Below, piece by piece: positions 12,886 through 23,306 of a stretch of 64,000 nucleotides of DNA. Within the stretch, counting starts at the first letter, position 1. Each line of letters starts with the position of its first letter. The stretch spans positions 132,731,914-132,795,913 of the forward strand of contig NC_092809.1 of NCBI RefSeq assembly GCF_040954645.1, written 5' to 3'. The translations under genes were made by a program, and so were the position numbers. The notes beneath the pieces are model-generated. The model saw only the letters and a list, made by a program, of their open reading frames with translations, ran no database searches and was not told the origin of the DNA. This DNA is from Diabrotica undecimpunctata. Its lineage: Eukaryota > Arthropoda > Insecta > Coleoptera > Chrysomelidae.

Positions 12886-15800
12886 AACGGGTCAGCCTTA
12901 GGGGGGCAGCTTCGACCCAAAACTTTTCCAAAGACCCTCTCATACTAATAGCTTCTTTGAAATGTCGTGAAGATAGTGTATATGTAGATGGAGAAATAAA
13001 TGGTAAAAGACATACGTTGTTGGTGGATACCGGAGCGACCAGAACCATTATACGTCCAACAGTTATAAACAGCCGTAAGAAACTGTTACCAACGAGGTTG
13101 CGACTTCGGACCGCTACAGGTGAAAATGCCAACATTCATGGAGAAATCCAGGTACAATTGGGAATTGGAGCAGAAAAGTTCGTCCATACTGTTATAGTTG
13201 CTGACATCGAAGAGGATGTTATATTAGGAATGGACGTAATGAATATGCATGGATTCCAATTGGATTTTAAGAATAAGGTAATCAAAGTTGGCAACGAGGA
13301 GGTATTTCTCCATCCACATAATGACAACACTGTGCAAGCAGCCATTACAGAAGATACAGTCGTGCCTGCGAGAAGCGAAACGATCATAGTAGCGCGGCTA
13401 CAGGGAATTGTGGACGAAGGGAGACCTGTTATGATGGAGCCTTGGAACCACGACGATGAGGTTGGCCGTGGAATCATAATTGGAAAGGAATTGGTGACTT
13501 CGGCTAAAGAAATTCCTGTGAGACTTATCAATGTCAACGACTACCCAGTGACCATAAAGAAAGAGACAAAAGTAGGAACTTGTGTACCTGTGACATCCAT
13601 AATCCGTCAGGCGACAACATCTGATAATTCCAACGACAAATTCGACCAAATGGTTGCAGTTGCAGGACAGTCTCTAAATCAGATGGAGAAAAGGAAATTA
13701 AGGGAATTTCTGCGGCAGTATCGTGATATTTTCGTACCGAAAGGAGGAAAGACGGGAAGAACTACCGTTGTTAAGCATAAAATTGATACTGGTAATGCTA
13801 AGCCAATTCGTCAAACAGCTCGACGATTACCACAGGCGAAGAGAGAGGAAGCTGAAACGATTGTTCAGGAAATGAAGAAAGACGGGGTGATAGAACCTTC
13901 TACGAGCCCATGGGTCTCTCCGGTGGTCCTGGTTAAGAAGAAAGACGGAACGACGAGGTTCTGTGTGGATTACCGTTTGCTGAACAACGTTACCAAGAAA
14001 GATAGTTATCCTCTGCCTCGGATCGATGACACATTGGACACATTGGCTGGAAGTAAATTGTTTTCTACTTTAGATTTGAAGTCTGGATACTGGCAGGTAG
14101 AAATGGACCCAGTCGATAAAGAAAAGACAGCCTTCACCACAGGATCTGGATTGTGGCAATTCAACGTTATGCCATTTGGACTTTGTAATGCTCCTGCGAC
14201 ATTTGAGAGGCTTATGGAAAATGTGTTGAGAGGGTTATCTTGGAAAACATGCCTGGTTTATTTAGATGACATAATCGTCTTGGGGGAGACATTCGAAGAT
14301 CATTTGAGGAATTTAGAAAACGTTTTTAATCGACTTAAAGCTGCCCAATTGATGCTAAACCCCAAGAAGTGCCAGCTATTTCAAGGTAAAGTCAATTATC
14401 TGGGTCATATAGTCAGTAAAGAAGGAGTGGCCGTGGATAAGGGAAAAATCGATTCCATTAAGGAATGGCCAAAACCAACTGACAAACATCAAGTGAGAAG
14501 TTTTCTTGGACTATGTACTTACTACCGGAGGTTTATTAAGAAGTTTGCAGATATCGCTAAGCCATTAACGCGACTTACAGAGGAAGCAAGAGAATACCGC
14601 TGGGATACAGACTGCCAAAATGCCTTTGAGACCTTAAAAAAACATCTAATAACAGCACCAATTTTAGGGTATCCACTGCCAGAAGGAGAGTTCATCTTAG
14701 ATACGGATGCAAGTAATGTGGGAATTGGAGGAGTGCTGTCTCAGATTCAAGGAGGACAGGAACGAGTCCTCGGATATTTTAGTAAAGTTCTTTCAAAACC
14801 TGAGCGGAATTATTGCGTCACGAGAAGAGAACTTCTAGCAGTAGTTAAATCAGTAGAGCACTTCTATCAATACCTCTATGGCAGAAAGTTTCTAATCCGA
14901 ACCGACCATGCCGCCCTTAAGTGGTTGATGCAGTTTAAGAATCCAGAGGGTCAGATAGCCAGGTGGATCGAACGACTCCAAGAATACGATTTTAAGATTG
15001 AGCACCGGGCCGGAGTTAGCCACAGAAACGCTGATTCTCTTTCCAGAAGGCCATGCCCAGCAGAGTGTTCCCACTGCAACAAAACGGAATCCAAGGAAGC
15101 AGCAGTGCTAAGAACGACGATTGTCAACGACGACTGGACGCCTACTAAGATAAGGGCAGAACAAGAGAGAGATCCAGTTATACAGAAAATCCGAAAATGG
15201 AAAGAGGAAAACCGTCGACCACTTTGGCAGGAAATATCAAACCTATGCTCAGTAGTTAAGACGTATTGGGCCCAGTGGGACTCATTTATCATCGAAGATG
15301 GCTTGCTCAAACGAGTCCTGGAAAATGATGACGGTTCAGAGAAAAGAAGACAGTTGGTGATCCCAAAGAGCAGAATAGCCGAAGTACTTCGTCAGTTACA
15401 CGACAGTCCATCGGGAGGGCATTTTGGTGTAAGGAAAACCCTTCAGCGAATTCGAGAACGGTTTTATTGGATGAACAGTTCCGACGATGTAAAAGACTGG
15501 TGTAAGAAATGTACTATTTGTGCTACGAGTAACGGGCCTCACCGGAAAAGGAGAGCTCCTATGAGACAATATAATGTTGGAAGCCCGTTTGAAAGAATAG
15601 CTTTGGACATTGCAGGGCCATTTCCAGAAACTGAAAATGGGGGCAAGTACATGTTGGTAGTAATGGATTACTTCACTAAGTGGGTCGAGATTTACGCACT
15701 TCCAGACCAGAAGGCCGCCACCGTTGCAGATAAGTTGATCCAAGAATATATCAGCCGATTTGGAGTGCCTTTGGAGATCCATAGTGACCAAGGCAGGAAC

Positions 15801-17114
15801 TTTGAAAGTGATCTATTCCAAGGAATATGTGATAGACTAGGCATGAAGAAAACAAGAACTACCGCGTATCATCCGCAATCGGATGGTATGGTAGAACGAA
15901 TGAATAGGACAGTTGGCAAGTATTTGACAAAGATGGTGTCCGATCATCAGCGAGACTGGGACCAATACCTTCCGTTCTTCACAATGGCCTACAGATCTGC
16001 TGTTAACGAATCAACGGGCCAGACACCAGCCAGAGTCCTATTCGGACGCGAAATGCGACTACCTTGTGATCTAGAATTTGGGTGTCGACCTGGAGAAGAT
16101 GTAGCAGGTGAAGATTATGTGATCGAATTACGAAGAAGAATGGACGATGTACATGAGTTGGTCCGTTCCCACCTTCAGATCGCTAGCGACCGAATGAAGA
16201 AACGGTACGATACACAAGCCGAAAAGGGTTGCTTTAAGAAGAACGACAAAGTATGGCTGTATAATCCCAAGAAGCGAAAAGGTTGTTCTCCCAAATTGCA
16301 GCAGCTTTGGGAAGGTCCATACCTCATCATGGAGAAGATCAACGATGTCATCTACCGAATAAGCAAGATTCCGAGGGGAAAGCCGATGATAGTACACCAT
16401 AACCGGCTGGCGTCTTTCGAAGGTGACCACGACGTAGATGAAGAAGTGGAAGTAAACCAAGTCCAAGACGTGTCTGACCTCACGTTTGAGGAATTCATGG
16501 GTGCCTATGGAGGTACCGGTAAAGCAAGACATGGTGTTACCACTGAAGAAAAGCAAGATCTACTCGCGCTCCCCGATGACTACTCGCTGGCCCTTACCAT
16601 CCCGGCCAGTATCAAAGACGCACCAGGGTTGGCATCCGTCTTTCGAAGGAAGTTTGGTCGAGTTGCAGAACTTCAATGCCAGGTGCCAGCTCCCGGTAAA
16701 ACCTTGAAACTCCAAGATGCGTCACGTTACCTTTTCTACCTGGTAACAAAAGACACTGCAAGTGACCAACCTACCTACCGAGATGTGTGGGAAGCCTTAC
16801 TTCAATTGAGAGAGCACGTACTAGAGTCCGACGTGCAAAAGTTAGCCATGCCAAAGTTGGAGTGCCGCCAATTAGATTGGAGGGTTATCCGAAATATGGT
16901 GGAGGAGATCTTTAAAGACACCGAAGTCCAGGTGTTAGTCTGTTGCAATCCGCATAGTTACTGGTGCGGAGAGAAAACCGTCCCTTGTCATTTTTATACA
17001 ACTGGAAGTTGTAAAAGAGGGTCCAGTTGCCGATACCAGCATACAGTTCCGGTTCCAGTCCCGACAAGGTTCCAGGAGGAACCATCTTTTAAGAGGGGGG
17101 CAATGTTACGATAA
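12846..17114 (+). CDS. pol: Pol polyprotein (protease, RT, RNase H, integrase) with C-terminal macro domain and CCCH finger
   Basis: The open frame has no ATG near its start, so Gag-Pol fusion by frameshift is expected. Residues below count from codon 12957. Aspartic protease DTGA is 24-27. The RT runs about 300-490 with YLDD at 435-438. RNase H starts near 575 with LDTDAS, and TDH is at 649-651. The integrase zinc domain is H815, H822, C852, C855; its catalytic triad is D884, D944 and E980 (DDX35E spacing), and GPY/F is near 1120. The frame then continues, without an envelope, into a macro domain (about 1205-1330) and a CCCH finger (1344-1362). The stop at 17112-17114 lies inside the 3' LTR. 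All catalytic residues of the standard enzymes are present and no break was found. Confidence 0.95.
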   Translation, partial: VRRKSRNSPSGKLERVSLRGAASTQNFSKDPLILIASLKCREDSVYVDGEINGKRHTLLVDTGATRTIIRPTVINSRKKLLPTRLRLRTATGENANIHGEIQVQLGIGAEKFVHTVIVADIEEDVILGMDVMNMHGFQLDFKNKVIKVGNEEVFLHPHNDNTVQAAITEDTVVPARSETIIVARLQGIVDEGRPVMMEPWNHDDEVGRGIIIGKELVTSAKEIPVRLINVNDYPVTIKKETKVGTCVPVTSIIRQATTSDNSNDKFDQMVAVAGQSLNQMEKRKLREFLRQYRDIFVPKGGKTGRTTVVKHKIDTGNAKPIRQTARRLPQAKREEAETIVQEMKKDGVIEPSTSPWVSPVVLVKKKDGTTRFCVDYRLLNNVTKKDSYPLPRIDDTLDTLAGSKLFSTLDLKSGYWQVEMDPVDKEKTAFTTGSGLWQFNVMPFGLCNAPATFERLMENVLRGLSWKTCLVYLDDIIVLGETFEDHLRNLENVFNRLKAAQLMLNPKKCQLFQGKVNYLGHIVSKEGVAVDKGKIDSIKEWPKPTDKHQVRSFLGLCTYYRRFIKKFADIAKPLTRLTEEAREYRWDTDCQNAFETLKKHLITAPILGYPLPEGEFILDTDASNVGIGGVLSQIQGGQERVLGYFSKVLSKPERNYCVTRRELLAVVKSVEHFYQYLYGRKFLIRTDHAALKWLMQFKNPEGQIARWIERLQEYDFKIEHRAGVSHRNADSLSRRPCPAECSHCNKTESKEAAVLRTTIVNDDWTPTKIRAEQERDPVIQKIRKWKEENRRPLWQEISNLCSVVKTYWAQWDSFIIEDGLLKRVLENDDGSEKRRQLVIPKSRIAEVLRQLHDSPSGGHFGVRKTLQRIRERFYWMNSSDDVKDWCKKCTICATSNGPHRKRRAPMRQYNVGSPFERIALDIAGPFPETENGGKYMLVVMDYFTKWVEIYALPDQKAATVADKLIQEYISRFGVPLEIHSDQGRNFESDLFQGICDRLGMKKTRTTAYHPQSDGMVERMNRTVGKYLTKMVSDHQRDWDQYLPFFTMAYRSAVNESTGQTPARVLFGREMRLPCDLEFGCRPGEDVAGEDYVIELRRRMDDVHELVRSHLQIASDRMKKRYDTQAEKGCFKKNDKVWLYNPKKRKGCSPKLQQLWEGPYLIMEKINDVIYRISKIPRGKPMIVHHNRLASFEGDHDVDEEVEVNQVQDVSDLTFEEFMGAYGGTGKARHGVTTEEKQDLLALPDDYSLALTIPASIKDAPGLASVFRRKFGRVAELQCQVPAPGKTLKLQDASRYLFYLVTKDTASDQPTYRDVWEALLQLREHVLESDVQKLAMPKLECRQLDWRVIRNMVEEIFKDTEVQVLVCCNPHSYWCGEKTVPCHFYTTGSCKRGSSCRYQHTVPVPVPTRFQEEPSFKRGAMLR
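16560..17046 (+). other. Macro (TARG1/Poa1-like) domain and CCCH zinc finger at the end of pol
   Basis: Pol residues about 1205-1330 follow the TARG1/Poa1 macro-domain pattern block by block: a 'GLASVFRRKFG' helix, then 'YLFYLVTK', 'QPTYRDVWEAL', 'KLAMPKL', 'QLDWRVI' and 'VEEIFKDTEV'. Family members bind ADP-ribose and some remove it from proteins. The glycine-rich loop reads KDAPGLA rather than the usual MGAGIA type. The loop that normally holds the catalytic Asp (GCGLD type) is shortened to ECRQLD, so enzymatic activity is doubtful while ligand binding may persist. Next comes C1344-X7-C1352-X5-C1358-X3-H1362, a standard RNA-binding CCCH finger. Assignment is by motif recognition only. Confidence 0.8.
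17091..17103 (+). other. Polypurine tract
   Basis: AAGAGGGGGG followed by CAA directly precedes the 3' LTR. It is the expected plus-strand primer and it lies inside the pol frame. Confidence 0.8.
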
Positions 17115-17544
17115 TTATCCTGGCCTAAAATAACCGTACATATTATGACTAATGCTGTTCTGTTTTTAGATTTTACGAGAGTATTCTATTAGCCGGCAGA
17201 AATTTACCTGAAAGGACCTTCCAGAAACGGTCGAGCCGATGTAAAAATACCCGTTTGCCTTACCGTTATAATTTCGCCGGCTAATCGAGAAGGCTGTTCG
17301 ATGATTCTAGCGTAAAGGCAATGGCATATATAAAGGACATTTTATTTGGAAGGGACAGTTAATAAAGAAGATTCGCGCTCGCGATATTTATGTTACGCTC
17401 GCCTAAATAAATTATGTGTATTATTTAGTGAGAAATAAACTTATATAAATTATCGTGCCTTTTAATAAATTAAAGTAGGAACAATATAATAAATTAGTAA
17501 AGACATTATAAATTAAAGACATAACAATTAATAAATTCACAACA
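17104..17544 (+). repeat. 3' LTR
   Basis: This 441-bp repeat is identical to the 5' LTR by eye and is followed directly by the GTAC target duplicate. Its first 11 bases carry the pol stop codon. Confidence 0.97.
17361..17366 (+). terminator. LTR polyadenylation signal
   Basis: AATAAA lies in the 3' LTR, 27 bp after the TATA box position. It is the best candidate for 3'-end formation of the element's RNA. Confidence 0.55.
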
Positions 17545-18539
17545 GTACTTTTTGACAAACTTCTATATAATTATTTTTCGTGTATTTTTTCCGTTCTTTT
17601 AAAGGACGGTGCTAGATTTGCCATTTTTTCTCCGTAATATAAAATTCGAAAAAAAAAACATTTTTTTTTGGTAGTTTCCACCACGTTTTTACCACATAAA
17701 CGCAATTGTATGTCAATAAATACCAAGTTTTATTACTTTTTTTGTCATTTTTAATAGCCGGATTAGGTTTGATAGGTTTAGACTAAAACAAAAATTTTTG
17801 ATATTTTTCCCATGTTTTTAGCACATAACCTTAACTACATATGGCTAAACAAGTTTTTAATAAGATATTTCATCTTAATTGTGTCTCTCAATTTCTCAGT
17901 CAGAATTACCATTTTTATATTACCTTTTTTGTATTTCTGATTTAAGTTAAGGTAATTGATATCTTACCACGACAATTCAAATATTTTTCGTTTTTGGACA
18001 TGAAAATAAAGGAAGAGAGAAACAAAAATCAATTTTTGTCACATTTAAATGAGCTTAAAACCTGGGAAAAAATATCAAAAAAGGGGGTTTATCGTATTTT
18101 TAGCACGTTCTGGTCTGAAAATGGTAAAAAATATGTGTTCCAAAAACTGCGTTTTTTTGAATTTTGGAGATTTGCTGGAGCGAAAATGAAAAATACAACC
18201 CTACCATTCAAAAGATCGATAAACACACACAAAAATTAATTATTTAGAAGTTCGCCAAAAATTACCTACATAACCTAATTTTTTTTGAAAAATTCAAATA
18301 TTTTTCCTGAGCTCAATTTTAATTCAAAAATCTAAAAAAAATCAGAGGGTTTTTGGGCATTAAAATGTATGTTCGAGAGTTTTTTTAGATTTTTTAAAAC
18401 AAAGGATCGCTTGGAAATTTTTGTTTTTTCGAAAAACACATTTTTGGCGATAGGGAACACCAGGGGCTACCTAGGTAGCTAAAATTGGTTAAAGGGGTTT
18501 CTAAATATATACTTTCGAGTGCCTAACCCTAAATAAAAA

Positions 18540-19240
18540 TCCGGCCGAGTGCAGACTTTACCATCTTATTTCGCTATTGCCTTTGTTCTAAGACCTCTGA
18601 TAAGTTCTCTTTCACCACACTAAATATTCTTGCTTGACTGAATATAGCCGTGTCATCTTTACAAATATATCTTTTGATGGTTGAAACATTTGGACGGTAG
18701 AGAAGAACACACTGTCTTGAGGCAAATCGTTATTTTTATTTCATTCAACGACTCTTCTTACCATGAAGCATAGGATATTCTATTCTTAAACATATGTTTG
18801 AAAATGTTCATTAGGTAGGAGTCTTAATATTATGGTATACCTTGGTAAGTAGTGTGCTATGATTAACTGTATCATAAGTTGCAGAGCGGTCTACGAAAGC
18901 AGCTCCAGTGGCCATTCGTTTTGAAAATCATCACTGACGAACTTTGCGTGATTAAGAATCTGGCTGCAATAAGATTTTTCACGTCTAAAGCCAGCTTGTT
19001 CCGAAATCTTTTCATCTAGATCTTAGTCAACTTTCTGCAAAACCGTTTATTTTCGAACACTTAGTAGAAATATAACAGCGAGAACGGTCGAAAGTATTTT
19101 GGCTCCAATGATGATTTCTTCGGTTTCAAGCATGAAGGAACTGTCTTCAACTATCATTGGTCTATGTTCTTGGGATTGACTAATCTACCATTTTGTTTTA
19201 TGGCAGAAATTTCGTTTCTATTTTTATTGAAGGTTTAATA
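18540..19240 (-). pseudogene. Jockey-type LINE reverse transcriptase remnant
   Basis: The minus strand reads SEQAGFRREKS (near 19000), then AAFVDRSATYDTVNHS (near 18880) and further RT palm pieces with several frame changes. The D-x-S/T-A-x-YDTVNH block is the Jockey-type RT signature. No full frame survives. It abuts the right end of the inverted-repeat element. Confidence 0.65.
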
Positions 19241-22200
19241 TCGCTTTTATATAACTACGTTGAATATACCAGGATTTTGATATAAACAAATATAAGAAAA
19301 TAGAAAACTTGAACTAGCTGAAGTTAGCTGAAGTTAGTGACAGACCGTTAGCCAACAGTACTTGGAACAGCAACTCTGCGTTTTATATGCAGGTTATACA
19401 TTAGCATCGACGATGAAAACCACTCTTAGCTGTTACTTTAACGCAGTCAGTTTTGCAGTCATTTTAAATTAATTTAATATTGTAATATTTAAAAAATTTG
19501 TGCCTAGCGCACAAAGTCAAGTCTAAAATGACGGTATAGTCAACATAATTTTCACAAAATTTTATTTTAATTTTGAGTGTAATTCTCATCTATTCTTTTA
19601 TCTACAATTGCCACTTTTCACAAACGCCGCAATCTGCCCCAAAAGTTATATGATATGCATGAAACAACAGAAGTGCCTTGCGGCGCCTCTGTCTATGATT
19701 TATGGGGCCCCAAGGAGCATCGACGTTCACTTAAGGACCGATGACCTATACCTTTTGGGAAACATTAGATATATCCCTATACAAATCGTGTTTCGCTTGA
19801 GTATTCCCGTTTTTCAATTTGTTTATAAAGTTTTAAGTAGTTATTCCCTTTAGATAAAACATTCTTTTTTAAAATTTATAAAAGTAAAAAAAGTTTTTGT
19901 CATTCTAACATATTTAATAACTGGTGGTTATTAAAGATGTTAAATTATTCTTCGTGTAGCTAACGTTGACAATCATTAGCGCTATTTGCATTTTGTCACA
20001 CGATTTTCTGAAATTAAAATCTAAATATTAGAAAACATCAAGGGTTCCTAAACTTTTTCAGTTAGCAACGTTGTCATATTTAATATTTCGTCGCAGCATC
20101 CTTGTCGGATTATGTATACAGTGGTCTTCAATAAAGTGTATAAAAACTTGCTCTTTATAAATCGACCATTACATAGTATTATACAACAGCCCTTCATTGG
20201 ATACCATTGTACTGATACTTCACTGGTGAGCCGGCACAGAAATGAAAAGAACCACAATGCATATATGAATACACAAACACCTTGCTGTAATAGGTATCTA
20301 CCGAAGATATGCAGGGTGTAGCCAAAATAGAAAACAAACTAGGCCAAATATAAGTTGTAAAAAATGTAATGTTGCTTTATTCAAAACTTATTTTGAATCA
20401 TATCACAAAAATTAATATTTCGATTTCTATAATTGTTAGGTTATAAATAAGTTTATATACTTGTATATTTCAATTTTTGTAATTAAACATAAGAAAAATA
20501 GGGTGGTATCTATATTTACCAGTGATCCTTCGGCACTTTGTTTCCATTATAAAGAAACTCCGGTAGCTATATTTACCAGTAATTGTTTGCGTAAAATTAG
20601 GAAAAATCATTCGCGGAATTGTTTAAATATTTTTTCCGTAAATCTAAGGTCACATTGAATATTATTATGTATAGAGGAGGAGAATAGAGAAAAAACTTAG
20701 TGGTAGAGAAAAACTAATTACAATTTTGGAACTAGTGTCTCTGAATACCTACAAAACACCTCCAAAAACAAACTTAACAGAAATTTAATGCAAATTATTC
20801 CCCAGTGTTCATTTGAACCCCTTTTATGATTTTTCTCACGGCCTTTTCAGTGTCCTATTCCTTTTTAAAATGTGTACAAGTAGGAGTCAAGAAACCTGTC
20901 TATCCATAATTATTTCTAAGAGAAACCGAAAAGAATACGTAGTGAGTTTAAAATTACTATAAATTCAAGCAGTATTTTACCTTAGCATTACTGGTCTTAA
21001 GCGATAACTACCACAATTTTCATGGTGACAAAACCATATCAACAACCATAGTATACATCATACCAGAAACTATACCAAACAAATCAATACAGAAGTTACA
21101 ATAATATTAGACTGTGTGTGTGTCTATCTTTCTCCCTTTCTTTAAATTGCCCTTTTTCTTGCCTGTGACATTGTTAATGCATTTCTTTTCTTTATCACCT
21201 GAAACACATGCCCCAACTATCTTATTTTTTTAATGGACTTCTAAAAAAGTCCAGCTATTGATTTCTCTAATCTTATTTATTCTTTTAATATATCTGTCGA
21301 CAATTTTAGTGCGTTTATTATTTTCTAGTTCCTTTAATACTTCCTATACTTCTTTTTACTAAGAACACTTTGTTATGACCTTTATCTTACATATATATAA
21401 ACTGTTTAGCTTCTTGCGAGGATAAATTTTCTTTACGGCGCCTCTTTACTCGTCACCCTCATAGGACGACGTTGTCGCACACATTGGGAATCCCTGGTAG
21501 GTGATATTTTGTTATTTTTGTGAAAATTTTGTCAAACTGGGAAATATATCCTGAAACAAGGAAGGTATCGACCTCTTTGTTTTTTATACTTTACGTATTT
21601 ATATAGAGATGCCGCCACCACTCGTAAATTATCGATACCTGATTTTAAATATCAAATGGTTTTTGGTGTATTTTAAATTAATATTTATATTTCTCTAAAT
21701 TTTTCCACAAACATAAAATTTTTCTAATACGTTTTATCTGAAAGTATGGACGTAGGTACACATTTTTTATCCATAAAAGGTTATTTCCTATAGACAGCTA
21801 GGACTCTGCGTCGTCTAATAAAGTTACAACCTCTCTAATAGATGTCACTACCAAGCAATTGAAAGTAATGCTTTAAATAATCGGAATCACTTCGGAATAT
21901 TTATAATCCTATAAAAAATAAAGTCAAAGATATAGTCAATATATTTTTATACATATCACAATATATATAAAATGAAAGAATCTATAAAATTTTTGATTTT
22001 ATTATTTTATGTTTGTTTTCCACGTTACGTTAAATAGGAGAAATTTATTTATTAATCTGTTCATATTTTGTTAGATGTCGCTAGGACTATGACTACAATT
22101 TAAATTTAATAGATGCCAAAAAGTATATGGAAGTTACCAAAGATCTTTTCTAATAAAACTTAACAATTAGTAAAATAAAGAATTTATGGTTTAATTGTTA

Positions 22201-22320
22201 AAAAGAGACAAAAAAACAACAAAAGTTGCAAAGTATTGGAAGTAGATTGAGAGATAAGAAGGGGAGCTATGAGGATGAGGAAACGTTGAATACACTATAC
22301 TAATTAACAAGTTTAACAAT
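19241..22320. other. AT-rich stretch without recognisable genes
   Basis: Short open frames on both strands (for example 19608-19853, 20048-20257, 20461-20658) carry no family motif. I see no repeat with defined ends. Confidence 0.45.
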
Positions 22321-22328
22321 TTAACAAG

Positions 22329-22840
22329 CGTTCGTTAGAATGAGAACCATTTTCAACAGTCGAGACATATCATTAAAAACAAAATGCAGTCTCTTGAACT
22401 GCTACATATTCACAGTTCTGCTCTACGGAATGGAAGCATGGACACTGACTGTTGCATCTATGAATCGGCTCGAAGCTTTCGAAATGTGGTGTTATAGGCG
22501 CATCTTACGTATATCCTGGGTTGACAGAGTTACTAATGTGGAGGTCCTGCGTAAAATGGGGAAAGAATGTGAAATTCTCATGACCGTCAAAACTAAAAAG
22601 TTGGAATATCTAGAACATGTAATAAGAAATCAAGAACGTTACGGCCTTCTCCAGCTGATTCTCCAAGGGAAAGTAAATGGTAAGAGAGGACCGGGAAGAA
22701 GACGCATTTCCTGGCTTCAAAATTTACGAAAGTGGTATAACACGACTACCACTGAACTGTTCCGCGCTGCAATAAATAAAGTAAAGATAGCCGTGATGAT
22801 CGCCAACATCCGGAACGGATAGGCACTTTAAGAAGAAGAA
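22329..22840 (+). mobile_element. 5'-truncated LINE A copy with target duplication
   Basis: The open frame 22340-22822 (160 codons) is the C-terminal part of the LINE A RT protein: LYGMEAWTL, then RRILRISWVDRVTN, then GKRGPGRRRISWLQNL, ending in IANIRNG before the stop. The tail is GGCACTTTAAGAAGAAGAA. The 8-bp TTAACAAG flanks it on both sides (22321-22328 and 22841-22848), which is the mark of target-primed insertion. No break lies in the retained frame, so the insertion is fairly young. It lacks endonuclease and RT and cannot move by itself. Confidence 0.85.
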
Positions 22841-22848
22841 TTAACAAG

Positions 22849-23300
22849 TTCAAAATAAAGAGTACATTAATAGCCTTGGGCTGCTGCATGAAGTAGTTTA
22901 ATTTACTTTGTTAAAAAAGAATAGAAAAAGAAAAAGCGGAAAAGTACGTAGATAAACACGAAGAACGGTTTTCACAGAGAATTGACAAATTTTTAAATTC
23001 ATTCATTTTTAAATTAACATATTTATAAAGTAGTTAATTTTGTACACTTTACCATTTTATCAAAATTCAAAGTTTTAACATACCCAAATGAAATGCATTT
23101 AATGATGATGATGTTAAGTTAAAAGAGACAGAGACATGAAAAGAAAAATGGTGAAACCAAAAATCACGTTGTTTCCAAACGCCTCTTACTGAATACATAT
23201 TGAAAAAGGTCAAAAAAGAATAAGGTTACAAACTGTAGACGGACTTAAGTAATATTAACGTTTGTAGAATATCCTTGTTTCACAATAAAATAAGACTGAA
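22849..23300. other. AT-rich spacer
   Basis: Nothing recognised. Confidence 0.5.
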
Positions 23301-23306
23301 TATTTT

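Larger units (their letters stand above)
11084..17544 (+). mobile_element. Complete Ty3/Gypsy LTR retrotransposon
   Basis: A 6461-bp element has identical 441-bp LTRs, TG...CA ends with TGTT/AACA inverted tips, and a 4-bp target duplication GTAC (11080-11083 and 17545-17548). It carries a tRNA primer site, a purine tract, an open gag frame and an open pol frame in the order protease, RT, RNase H, integrase, which defines Ty3/Gypsy. No envelope gene is present. Instead pol ends with a macro domain and a CCCH zinc finger. Identical LTRs and undamaged frames indicate a very recent insertion. Confidence 0.97.
10404..18502. mobile_element. Inverted-repeat (foldback-like) element interrupted by the Gypsy insertion
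   Basis: Sequence on the two sides of the Gypsy element belongs together. Two direct units of about 500 bp lie on the left (about 10481-10984, then about 10985-11083 continuing at 17545-17940), and a unit in the opposite orientation lies at about 17960-18420. Each carries a 'TTTTTTTTAGATTTTT' start, a 'GGTTATGTAGGTA' block and a 'TTCCCATGTTTT' block. The outer ends also match inversely: AAACCCCTTTATCCAATTT at 10405-10423 against its near-complement at about 18482-18500. Without Gypsy the element would be about 1.6 kb. It has no coding capacity I recognise. Confidence 0.65.

Noticed and set aside
11742..16556. Minus-strand open frames opposite gag and pol
   Set aside because: Antisense shadows of the Gypsy coding frames, without motifs of their own.
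16410..17114. Envelope-like gene after integrase
   Set aside because: No signal peptide, fusion peptide or membrane segment; the region matches a macro domain and a CCCH finger instead.
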